Source: Methanobrevibacter thaueri (GTDB lineage Archaea > Methanobacteriota > Methanobacteria > Methanobacteriales > Methanobacteriaceae). Taken from it: DNA of 64,000 bases. The position numbers and the translations under genes were made by a program. The stretch's first letter is position 1, and each line of letters starts with the position of its first letter. This document shows, piece after piece, positions 52,660-61,976 of the stretch. The stretch lies in assembly GCF_003111625.1 (NCBI RefSeq), contig NZ_MZGS01000006.1, positions 37,777 through 101,776 on the forward strand, read 5' to 3'. The notes under the pieces were generated by a model. The model did not search any database. It saw only the letters and a list, made by a program, of their open reading frames with translations, and was not told the DNA's origin.

Positions 52660-55122
52660 TCACCTTAATCTTAAACTAACCCATGACACAGGAGTTTTTA
52701 TCCATGGCATGAATTTAATTCCGTTTTTATCAATTTCGTCTCGTATTTCACGATTATGAATTAATCTTAATTTATATTTAAATAATGGAATATATGATTT
52801 TGTTGATAGTCTTTTTTGAATATCCCTGTTCCATTCTGTTTCATTAGAAATATTATTGTTTTTTGTGAAATTATTCTTCCAAATATTTAGTAATGAGTGA
52901 GTAAAACCTCTAGAAATTTCTTTTGATTCATTCTTCTCCTCTAAATATTTAGCAAAATCAAATATTTCATCAAAACCCTTTTCAAGTCCATTACTTTCCC
53001 AATTGAGAGTTTCACCAAATACCGTGATTTTATCTCTTCCGCAGTCTTTTGATTTTTCAAGTTCATCATCAGCCATAACTGCAGCTTTTCCTATCGGAAA
53101 TTTCGGTGAAACAATTGATATGCCTGCTGATATATTTATATCCTTATTATTTGCTGTCCATTTTTTAAATCTACTCCTAAATTCCTGTGCAAATTCAATT
53201 ATATCATCATAAGGACCAACAACTAATAAGTCATCTCCACCGGAATAGTTAATATGGATTGTTGAAGTGCCTGTTCCTTTTGGAATTTCGCTTCTTGGCT
53301 TGTAAACAATTTCTTTTTTATCTTCAAAATCAAGTTCAACCATTGCAGACTCTACATCATCAACAAGGCCTGTTGTAAATGAGAATTTATCAACAATTTG
53401 ATTAATACGACCGGAGAAGAATAAATCCAAATAGAAACTTAACGAGGAAATCCTAGAAATACTTGCGCCACCTTCACCATCGTTTAAGTGTTTAAACCCT
53501 TGTGAAAATATCAAACCGAGATTATCAACATCCATTTTTAATACTCCAAGCTTATTAGCTCCTTTTGAGATTTCGGCAAGATGATTGAAGTATAATGGTT
53601 TTCCATGAATATTTGGAATGCTGTTTCCAAGAACCTTAAAGTCAAATGAAACGTTTTCGTTATCAATTTCACCGACAAAATCTAAAAAATCAGCATCATT
53701 TAATCTATAAACTGTGAAGTTAACATCAGCATTTTCATTGACTAAATCAATAACATCTTTTTTAGATTTTTTAAAGATATAACCAATATTTAAGCTATCA
53801 AAGTACAATGCATCAGTTATTTTATCCTGTGAAATATACTTAATTAGATATTTTGCGTTTGCAACAGCTCCTCCCAACTTTTCATGCTCATGGCAATCAT
53901 CACATAAATCTCCCTTAGATTCATTTCCACATACCGGACATAAATCATAGACTGCCCTTGAATCACTTTCAAAAATATCCTCTAAGTGATTAATGAATTT
54001 ATGTTTTTTATTTTCATTTAACAATAAGGCAAGATTGGCTAAAACCTTATCAAAATTAGCTAAATCATCACCGCAAGCAGGGGTTGAAACAATATTTAAG
54101 AATAATTCAGCATTGAATTTATCTATAAAAGTTTGATTAACTTCCAGGTCAATTTTTTTAATTATTTCATTAGTTCCCGCAGTATCCGGTGCAATAATTG
54201 TAAATCGGCCACCGCCACAGAAAAGAATGTTTGAAGAGTCAAGATCCAAATCATTGATGATTTTCGATGCGATTGCCTCGCATAAAAGTGTTAAGTAAAG
54301 TGAACGTCCACGCAGTCGCTTACTCATACCGCTTTGAGCATCTTCAGGTGTTTGAACACGATAAATGAAATTTTGGATGCCTGAAATGTCCCCATTAATA
54401 ATCCTGTAAACCGGTTGGTCATCAGTCTGTTTTAAATTATCCTCTTTTGAGAATAAATATCTGCAATTTGCAATAGCAAGCGTTGTCTTCAAGTGGTCAT
54501 ATAGGGAAATGTCACTTTCGGAGTAATACGCCGCTGACGGCACAGTTGAAGAGTATTTCTTCAATATTGCAAGAACACTTTCAATGTTTATATTACTTAA
54601 AATCTTGAATTCATTTACAAATTTAGCCCATAACTGCTGATATTCAGGAACAAGATTCCAACCGCTCATTGTCTTTTTATCCTGAGGATGTAATCCTTTT
54701 GTAAAATCCAGCTCAACTAAAGGAACATAATATTCATCATGGTCCTCGTCACTTAAGGAAATCCTTGAAAAGACAGAAGTCAATGGAGTGGCTAGAACGT
54801 CACCTTTCTCATCAGCGTCTATACGTTCCTTTGATGAATGCTCGTCAGCCTTCTTAAGGATCTTACATAAATCCGGAAAACTGGACTTTGAAGGATTGTG
54901 ATGGTATAAAACTAAATCCTCAACCATATCATCAAAATAATCCTTTACAAAATCTGCTGACCATTTAGAATGAGCCCCTGAGGAACCGTAATCACTTGCA
55001 TCCAATTTCTCATATTTTGAATCATATGCATGATTAGATTTACCCAGATTGTCCGCTCTTTGGTAAAATTTACCAATATCGTGGAATAGACTAGCAAATT
55101 TCAAATTAGTATAATCATCCAT
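52660..55122 (-). CDS. cas10: Cas10/Csm1, type III-A signature protein with HD and GGDD
   Basis: This 820-residue protein has an N-terminal HD nuclease domain (SLFHDIGKFYQ, His14-Asp15), a zinc-binding CPVCGNESKGDLCDDC near 400, and a C-terminal palm domain with GGDD at about 628-631 (NYSGGDDLLVVG). The intact HD predicts single-stranded DNA cleavage and the intact GGDD predicts cyclic oligoadenylate synthesis, which matches the CARF/HEPN effector downstream. First gene of the nine-gene cas operon. Confidence 0.97.
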   Translation of the reverse strand: MDDYTNLKFASLFHDIGKFYQRADNLGKSNHAYDSKYEKLDASDYGSSGAHSKWSADFVKDYFDDMVEDLVLYHHNPSKSSFPDLCKILKKADEHSSKERIDADEKGDVLATPLTSVFSRISLSDEDHDEYYVPLVELDFTKGLHPQDKKTMSGWNLVPEYQQLWAKFVNEFKILSNINIESVLAILKKYSSTVPSAAYYSESDISLYDHLKTTLAIANCRYLFSKEDNLKQTDDQPVYRIINGDISGIQNFIYRVQTPEDAQSGMSKRLRGRSLYLTLLCEAIASKIINDLDLDSSNILFCGGGRFTIIAPDTAGTNEIIKKIDLEVNQTFIDKFNAELFLNIVSTPACGDDLANFDKVLANLALLLNENKKHKFINHLEDIFESDSRAVYDLCPVCGNESKGDLCDDCHEHEKLGGAVANAKYLIKYISQDKITDALYFDSLNIGYIFKKSKKDVIDLVNENADVNFTVYRLNDADFLDFVGEIDNENVSFDFKVLGNSIPNIHGKPLYFNHLAEISKGANKLGVLKMDVDNLGLIFSQGFKHLNDGEGGASISRISSLSFYLDLFFSGRINQIVDKFSFTTGLVDDVESAMVELDFEDKKEIVYKPRSEIPKGTGTSTIHINYSGGDDLLVVGPYDDIIEFAQEFRSRFKKWTANNKDINISAGISIVSPKFPIGKAAVMADDELEKSKDCGRDKITVFGETLNWESNGLEKGFDEIFDFAKYLEEKNESKEISRGFTHSLLNIWKNNFTKNNNISNETEWNRDIQKRLSTKSYIPLFKYKLRLIHNREIRDEIDKNGIKFMPWIKTPVSWVSLRLR

Positions 55123-55194
55123 TTAGAGGTAACCTCCATTATATTGATAATAATACATTGTGTTTAAAAAATATTTAAAGTTACCTAAATATGT
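55123..55194 (-). promoter_or_regulatory. Promoter and leader of the csm operon, with GAGGTAACCTC palindrome
   Basis: Only 72 bases separate the decayed end of array 2 from cas10, so the operon promoter must lie here unless transcription reads through from the array. The minus strand has TATA-like TTTAAATA. Directly before the ATG, GAGGTAACCTC (55126-55136) is a one-base-hyphenated palindrome that includes the ribosome site GGAGGT. The 14 bases AGAGGTAACCTCCA match 11 of 14 positions of the reverse complement of the conserved leader element, but part of that could be shared ribosome-site sequence. Confidence 0.5.
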
Positions 55195-57340
55195 ACATTA
55201 AATCCCTGTTTTAATAGAATCGTTTTGCAATTGAAGGAAACTTCACTGGCATGTGGTATGTTTGGAAGTTTCAATCCTTATTTTAGTGAAACTCCTTTGC
55301 AATTGATATTTACAATCAAATAGAAACTAAAATAAAAACGTCACAATCCTTGTTTTAATGGAAACTCCTTTGCAATTCAAATACCAATTACTAAGACTAA
55401 GTTAAATCAAGTGTCACAATCCTTGTTTTAGTGGAAACTCCTTTGCAATCCAGTTACACTTGCAAAAGTAACAGGATTTTATACAAGTCACAATCCTTGT
55501 TTTAGTGGAAACTCCTTTGCAATAATATTATTCCTTATTGTTGTATTGTTGTTGATTGGTCACAATCCTTGTTTTAGTGGAAACTCCTTTACAATAAAAG
55601 TACTTCATTGAAGTCGAATTTTCAGGAATATTGTCACAATCCTTGTTTTAGTGGAAACTCCTTTGCAATAATATTATTCCTTATTGTTGTATTGTTGTTG
55701 ATTGGTCACAATCCTTGTTTTAGTGGAAACTCCTTTGCAATGCATACACAGAATTTAGCACCACTGCACAGGTGGTGTCACAATCCTTGTTTTAGTGGAA
55801 ACTCCTTTGCAATCCAGTGTTTCAGTGCTTATAAATCAGTGGAGTTCAAGTCACAATCCTTGTTTTAGTGGAAACTCCTTTGCAATAAAAATAATCGGTG
55901 AAGTAGTAATCTCCTGCCGTCGTCACAATCCTTGTTTTAGTGGAAACTCCTTTGCAATCTATATAGCCGCTTGCAGTCACTACGACATACAAGAGTCACA
56001 ATCCTTGTTTTAGTGGAAACTCCTTTGCAATTCATTTGGTTATGACTATGGTAGCATCTCATCTGTGTCACAATCCTTGTTTTAGTGGAAACTCCTTTGC
56101 AATAGAAAGTCATGGTTAAACTCAGAAGTAACAGACAAAGTCACAATCCTTGTTTTAGTGGAAACTCCTTTGCAATTTAAAAATGTATTCTGAAATTGAA
56201 AATCATATAAATGTCAAAATCCTTGTTTTAGTGGAAACTCCTTTGCAATTTAATATGTAGTAACCAAAGAGGCGGCAAATACCAGTCACAATCCTTGTTT
56301 TAGTGGAAACTCCTTTGCAATCTAATAAGCCATTTCGTTATGAGATGAGAATCAATGGTCACAATCCTTGTTTTAGTGGAAACTCCTTTGCAATAGAATG
56401 TCAACCTTTAAAAGATATGGTTGGTAATGAGTCACAATCCTTGTTTTAGTGGAAACTCCTTTGCAATGCAAAAAGTAAAAGTATACAGCGAAACAGAGAT
56501 TGAGTCACAATCCTTGTTTTAGTGGAAACTCCTTTGCAATATAAGATGTGATATTATGAAAAAGCAAAACATTAAGTCACAATCCTTGTTTTAGTGGAAA
56601 CTCCTTTGCAATTAGAACAAATGATTTCTTTAGGAAAAGTCACCATCAGTCACAATCCTTGTTTTAGTGGAAACTCCTTTGCAATATTTTGATGAAATCC
56701 ACGATGAATGCTTGTTTATCGGTCACAATCCTTGTTTTAGTAGAAACTCCTTTGCAATCTAAACATTTCAATACAATCTGTTTCCAGTAATCAGTCACAA
56801 TCCTTGTTTTAGTGGAAACTCCTTTGCAATAAAAGAGATGGTAGATCCACTCAATCCACAGTTGGAGTCACAATCCTTGTTTTAGTGGAAACTCCTTTGC
56901 AATAAACTTAATGAAAAATGCGTATTTCCCTAAAGAAAGGTCACAATCCTTGTTTTAGTGGAAACTCCTTTGCAATGAAAGCAAACAAATACAACATGAG
57001 CTTTTTATATCAGTCACAATCCTTGTTTTAGTGGAAACTCCTTTGCAATCATAAGGAAATATATTGATAGTGATGATTTTGAAATGTCACAATCCTTGTT
57101 TTAGTGGAAACTCCTTTGCAATATCATTGATTTAGCAGAAGAAATGGTCGGAAAAAGTGTCACAATCCTTGTTTTAGTGGAAACTCCTTTGCAATCCTAA
57201 TAAAAAATATATTATGGCTGTATGGGAGGAGTCACAATCCTTGTTTTAGTGGAAACTCCTTTGCAATGATTTTAAAAGTATTTCATTATTTAACTTGCAT
57301 AATGTCACAATCCTTGTTTTAGTGGAAACTCCTTTGCAAT
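55195..57340 (-). CRISPR. CRISPR array 2: 28 good repeats plus two decayed ones
   Basis: Same 37-base repeat as array 1; good copies from 55340 to 57304. Decayed copies lie at the distal end, at 55195-55231 and 55268-55303. The latter has GTTTCAATCC at its start instead of GTCACAATCC, the more usual archaeal repeat end. Single variants: AATGG at 55340, TTTACAAT at 55559, GTCAAAATCC at 56213, AGTAGAAA at 56722. Spacers 55524-55558 and 55670-55704 are identical and are separated by one unrelated spacer. The leader is on the right, so the array is read from the minus strand toward cas10. Confidence 0.98.
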
Positions 57341-57461
57341 AGCGGAAAAATTTTCTTATTTTACACTATAACTTGCTCAAAAGCCTGTGATTTACAACGT
57401 TGATGTGGGAATCTAAAATTTAATCCTCCATATATAAAGATTCACACATTTAATATAAATA
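57341..57461 (-). promoter_or_regulatory. CRISPR leader of array 2
   Basis: It matches the array 1 leader with about nine differences in 121 bases. TATA box CTTTATATATG on the minus strand at 57429-57439, again 99 bases from the repeat. The two leaders must have arisen by duplication, and both should be seen by the same Cas1-Cas2. Confidence 0.85.
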
Positions 57462-57906
57462 ATTTTTTAAAAGATTTGAATTTTATATAAAATCTAAACA
57501 GAAAAATAACTCTTAATACTTGATTTAAATGGATGAAAACAAAATAAAACATATAACTTCAGATAAAAATCCAAATAATTTTTTATTACTTTAAGTTATT
57601 AAAATTTTGAAAATTTTAAAATCTAAAAAATAATGGAGGTTGCCACAAAAATCCAAAAAAATAAAAGTTAATTATAAATTATAATCTTACTATTAATACA
57701 ATGATTATATCATGACTTAATAATTATCACCACGAATGCTTGATTAAATCGCTTTTGAAAAATATTTTTCTCTTAAAAAACAAAGATTCATAGAGTAAAC
57801 TTCTGACCTGTATAAAATTTTTATTTTATAGTTATCAACACTCATTAATCCTCATATAATTTACTTATAGATTACTGCCCAAATTCTCTCTGATTCAATA
57901 TTTATA
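57462..57906. other. AT-rich gap with second copy of the TGGAGGTTGCCACA element
   Basis: No gene is seen in these 445 bases. The conserved 14-base element occupies 57634-57647, 293 bases from the end of array 2, as in array 1. The sequence beyond it, up to the small membrane-protein gene, is AT-rich with no repeat or promoter that I can assign. Confidence 0.6.
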
Positions 57907-58095
57907 TTACTCAATACAACTGTAATCAATAATATAATCCTTTTCTACTTTGCCACTTGTATATTTAATAGTTTCCACGTGTTTTTCAACATAGAGACTA
58001 TCCCCATCAATTGAAGGTATATTCATATAATACACAAAACCGCCTATCGCAAGAAGTAAAATAAAAAATAGTGCCCATAACGATTTGTTACTCAT
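57907..58095 (-). CDS. Small single-pass membrane protein after mcrC
   Basis: The 62-residue protein starts at ATG 58095 (MSNKSLW), with GGTGAA before it. One hydrophobic helix (LWALFFILLLAIGGFVYYM) is followed by a 35-residue polar part with VETIKYTSGKVEKDYIID. No family recognised. It begins 18 bases after the stop of the McrC gene on the same strand, so it may belong to that unit. Confidence 0.65.
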   Translation of the reverse strand: MSNKSLWALFFILLLAIGGFVYYMNIPSIDGDSLYVEKHVETIKYTSGKVEKDYIIDYSCIE

Positions 58096-58113
58096 AGTAT
58101 TCACCAATGATTT

Positions 58114-59397
58114 CTATAATAAATCAACCAGTAAATTTAATTTATTTTGATTATTCAAATAATATTCATTCATATCCCCTGCAGGAATCTTAATAATTTG
58201 AATCTTTTCAAGATCTAAACTAGATAATATCTCTAAATCAACATATCCCAAATTTTCAATTTCGCCATTATATTTCGGAAACAACAATGAATTTTTAACA
58301 CAATCAAATTTATCTTTCCTATACTCTTCTAATGAACGTTGATACAAATATTGTTTAGTAATATCTCCTAATCCAGGCTCCCCTTCCAATTTATCATTAT
58401 TAAAAGTCAAATTATAATATTTTGCATCTAAAATAATGAAAGTATCTCCAAAAGAAGTAACAATATCAGGTTCAAAGGTTTTTGAAGTATAATGAGTAAA
58501 TCCATCACGAGTAATCCATTTTGGCTTATTAATGACATGCTTTACTCTATTCAACTTGTTTGAAAATACCTGTGAACAGATATCTTCCCAAATCACATGA
58601 TAACTGCCAGTCCCATAAAGTGTCAAATAATCTTCCTGGGTAAACGAATTAATCTCTGAGACAAATGTATGCATTGCTTTTAGTAATTTTTGCTTGTGTG
58701 AGTTAAACTCAACACGTAACTGCTTTTTCAATCTCTCTAAAATATAATCATCTTCTCCAAAGTCAAATCGAGTCTTATCTGACAATTCAACAGGAGTCAA
58801 GTCAAACAGTTCAAGTATCTCATTTTTTTCCAAAAACTTTGAGCATTCAGTGATTATATATTCATGAAGCAATCTGAAATAATCATATAAATCATTTATC
58901 TTATATTTAGTGTATAATTCGCCATAATAAGGTTTATTATCTTTTATGATAGGATCGAAATTGTTGATTGTCCTGTCCCAATCAATCTCACCGTTTCCGT
59001 TAATTTCATGAGTTTTCTGGATTTTAGTGTAAACACCATTTTCATAATAATCTTCCAGAAAATAAATCATCATGGACAGTTTATTGAATGAAATATCCTC
59101 TATATTTTCATTTTCAAAGCTGAAATCCTCATAAAGATTTTTATATTTCTTAATGACCTTCATGACTTGGGCAAAATCACTTTTGATATTGTCCTTGTTG
59201 GGAATATATTTGGGATAGCACTTGATAATGAAATTATCAACTATTATCACACCTACAAAGTTAAACTTAAAATGATTGCTATCCACTTTTTTGATATAAT
59301 CATTTTCCATGAGTTTATAGAATGAATCCTTATTCATTAGTTTTAAAATATTCTCTCTTGAATATTCCTTTAACTCTTTAATGTAAATTTCATTCAT
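58114..59397 (-). CDS. mcrC: McrC-family nuclease subunit of type IV restriction
   Basis: This 427-residue protein of the McrBC 5-methylcytosine restriction system partner family has a helical N-terminal part and the PD-(D/E)XK-like core with FEPDIVTSFGDTFIILDAKYYN near residue 310-330, where Asp, Asp and Lys (DAKY) are the expected catalytic residues, then the conserved YQRSL. It works with the McrB motor encoded just upstream. The frame opens at ATG 59415, but GAGGATA before ATG 59397 supports the shorter start, overlapping the motor gene by 8 bases. Confidence 0.88.
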   Translation of the reverse strand: MNEIYIKELKEYSRENILKLMNKDSFYKLMENDYIKKVDSNHFKFNFVGVIIVDNFIIKCYPKYIPNKDNIKSDFAQVMKVIKKYKNLYEDFSFENENIEDISFNKLSMMIYFLEDYYENGVYTKIQKTHEINGNGEIDWDRTINNFDPIIKDNKPYYGELYTKYKINDLYDYFRLLHEYIITECSKFLEKNEILELFDLTPVELSDKTRFDFGEDDYILERLKKQLRVEFNSHKQKLLKAMHTFVSEINSFTQEDYLTLYGTGSYHVIWEDICSQVFSNKLNRVKHVINKPKWITRDGFTHYTSKTFEPDIVTSFGDTFIILDAKYYNLTFNNDKLEGEPGLGDITKQYLYQRSLEEYRKDKFDCVKNSLLFPKYNGEIENLGYVDLEILSSLDLEKIQIIKIPAGDMNEYYLNNQNKLNLLVDLL

Positions 59398-61942
59398 TAT
59401 CCTCTTCCTCATCATCTAGAAAGTCATTGGAGAATATTTCAGTTATTTTATTATCATCTATTAACTCACAGATTTCAAAGTAGGTAATGTTTTTTGTATC
59501 TTTAATGTTGCATGCACCACTGAAAAGCTGATTTCTTCTTGAGCGAGCTGCATCTTCAAACAAATACATGATAATTTTGTTTTTGAATATATCTTTAAAA
59601 GTTTTTATTTCAATTTCTTGATTCATGTATTCAGTAAATGCAAAGAACGGACCAATAAGTTTATCTTCATTGATGTTGTATGACAATAATTCATCGTTTA
59701 TGCGTTTTCTGAGGTCGTTCCAATTGAGTGGTTTTTGATTGATGATAAAATGAGTGTCTTTGATTAAATCTTCATTGTGATTTATGCTGAAATATTTAAA
59801 ATCCCATCTACGTTTGAATGCAGTGTCCATTGGAAAAACACCTTGATCTGCTGAGTTCATGCTTGCCCAAATAAATAAGTTTTGAGGGAGTTTAATTTTA
59901 GTTTCATTTAGATATGTCTTCATGTCTTCAGAAGCTTCAATTGGATATTCAGATTCAAATTCTTCAGTTCTATCCAATAATTGGAATACATCACCAAAAA
60001 CAGCTGCTACATTGGCACGGTTGATTTCTTCAATGATTAAAAGATAAGGTTCACTTGGATTATTAATTGCTTTTTTAAGTATTCTCATAAATGGTCCTGG
60101 AACATACTTGTATGTTATTGAATTACCTTCCGGCACAGGTTTATAAGTTCCAACAAAGTTTGCATAAGAGTAATCTGGATGGAATGTTACTCTTTCATAA
60201 TTTTCTTCATTATCTTCTAATAAATCATATTTATCTTGATTCAAATTGTAACTTTTACCGGTTCCAGGAGCTCCAAAGTAGATTATGTTTCTTTTTAGAT
60301 TACTTTCTAAAGGAGGTTTATCTTCAAATAAATTTAAAATTTCTTCATTATATAAAGAGTAACTTTTAATACCTGCTTTTCTAGCTAATAACACCAATTG
60401 TCCATCAAGAGCATAATACCACTCTTCAGGAACAATATTAAAAGTTTCTAGAAATTCTTTTTTCATTTTATCCCAATGAACAACAGGGAATTTGTCTGGA
60501 AAAATCAATGCATAATATTTATGAATCCACATATTAGTATGTGACGCACTGCAATTAGAAAAAATATCTCCTAAATCATTCTCTAATTGAATATAATCAT
60601 CTACATTAGTTAACACACTTTGCTCAATTAAACGAGCTCCATCAACTAATGCATCACGTATTTTTTTAGCTATTTCAATAGCTTCATTTTCACTTACATT
60701 CTCTGAATTTCTTGCTGGGCCTGCAGTCCATTCTTGTGTTACACTATGTTTAAATAAAGAATATTTATGTGCTGAACCTCCTGAAATACTTCCTGCAAAC
60801 TTATAATCATCAAAAAACTCTAATTGAGAACATAAAGTGTTTTTATCACCATCATGAATAAAAATTGTATTTAAAATATCAATACCTTTTAAATTTTCTA
60901 AAATGTTTGGTGCAAAATCTTCCTTAAATTTAATATAATTATGTTCATATTCTTCATTTTCAAAGTTTCCTAAACTATTTTCATCTAAATAATCTCTAAT
61001 GATTTTTGCGGATTCATCATATTCAACAATCATCGAATCATCCTCAATATACTCATTTATCATTTGATTAACATTATCTAAATATTTTAAATCAATTTTT
61101 TGATCTCTATTCAAACTTTTTACATCCGGAACATATTTTCTTAAATCATCTAAACCAACAGGTTCTTTAAAAATACCTATTGAATCTTTTTCAGTCAAAT
61201 AATACCCATTATAATGTTCACTATTTATTACAACTTGTTTTTCAAATTCATCACAGAAAATCCCCTTACCAATCAATTTTCCTTCATATTTAAATAAAAC
61301 CAATGTTCTTCCAATCAAATTAATATTTTTTCTAATATAATGGTAATGACCATCCCTTTCGTTAATCAACACATTTGATAGGAAATTAATTGCATCATCA
61401 TATGTTAAGCAGTCAGAATTGGTGTTAGCTAAAGTAACAGTCCTAATTTGTTTTATATCATCATTTTGATAGAAACTTAAAATATCTCTTTGAGCATTTT
61501 CATTAATATCAAAAACTGTAAGACGCTTATTTAATACATCCTGAGTAGATTTTTTAAGGTCATCTCTGGAAATTTTCCCTAACCATTCAACCTTTCTTAC
61601 ATCTGAATAATCATCATTCTCTAAATCTTTAGATATAATATCTGAATAAATATAATCTGAAGTAATCTTTCCAAAAAGATAACTTCGGGTGAAAGGACCA
61701 TATGATAAAACATAATCTCCTACTTTAATCTCATAAAGAAATTTAGTTTCATTAGAAGCAATTTTCCCATTTCTTATCTTCGGATTATTTGGATAATTTT
61801 CATCAACTAACTCTCTAATTTCATTAGGACTTTTATTTGTTAAATCTCCCAAACCCCAACCAATAGCTACAACATTTAATCTTTCAAAATCATCTATTAA
61901 AAATGCATTTTCTCCAGCTCTTACCATCCACATATTTGTCAT
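59390..61942 (-). CDS. mcrB: McrB-like AAA+ GTPase/ATPase with large N-terminal recognition region
   Basis: The 850-residue protein begins with an EVE/PUA-like module: MWMVRAGENAFLIDDF, VVAIGWGLGDL and VGDYVLSYGPFTRSYLFG. Modules of this kind read modified bases. A further region (about 330-500) has no clear name. The AAA+ motor starts near 545: Walker A YFGAPGTGKSYNL, FHPDYSYANFVGTYKP, Walker B LIIEEINRANVAAVFGDVFQLLDR, and WASMNSADQGVFPMDTAFKRRW, the McrB-type sensor. It should recognise modified DNA and translocate, activating McrC. GGTGAA precedes the ATG. Confidence 0.88.
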   Translation of the reverse strand: MTNMWMVRAGENAFLIDDFERLNVVAIGWGLGDLTNKSPNEIRELVDENYPNNPKIRNGKIASNETKFLYEIKVGDYVLSYGPFTRSYLFGKITSDYIYSDIISKDLENDDYSDVRKVEWLGKISRDDLKKSTQDVLNKRLTVFDINENAQRDILSFYQNDDIKQIRTVTLANTNSDCLTYDDAINFLSNVLINERDGHYHYIRKNINLIGRTLVLFKYEGKLIGKGIFCDEFEKQVVINSEHYNGYYLTEKDSIGIFKEPVGLDDLRKYVPDVKSLNRDQKIDLKYLDNVNQMINEYIEDDSMIVEYDESAKIIRDYLDENSLGNFENEEYEHNYIKFKEDFAPNILENLKGIDILNTIFIHDGDKNTLCSQLEFFDDYKFAGSISGGSAHKYSLFKHSVTQEWTAGPARNSENVSENEAIEIAKKIRDALVDGARLIEQSVLTNVDDYIQLENDLGDIFSNCSASHTNMWIHKYYALIFPDKFPVVHWDKMKKEFLETFNIVPEEWYYALDGQLVLLARKAGIKSYSLYNEEILNLFEDKPPLESNLKRNIIYFGAPGTGKSYNLNQDKYDLLEDNEENYERVTFHPDYSYANFVGTYKPVPEGNSITYKYVPGPFMRILKKAINNPSEPYLLIIEEINRANVAAVFGDVFQLLDRTEEFESEYPIEASEDMKTYLNETKIKLPQNLFIWASMNSADQGVFPMDTAFKRRWDFKYFSINHNEDLIKDTHFIINQKPLNWNDLRKRINDELLSYNINEDKLIGPFFAFTEYMNQEIEIKTFKDIFKNKIIMYLFEDAARSRRNQLFSGACNIKDTKNITYFEICELIDDNKITEIFSNDFLDDEEEDNE

Positions 61943-61976
61943 TTTTTCACCAAAACTATAATGTTAATATAATCCT

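Noticed and set aside
55608..56013. Open frames inside CRISPR array 2 with the same repeated peptide
   Set aside because: Same reason as in array 1: repeat-derived translation.
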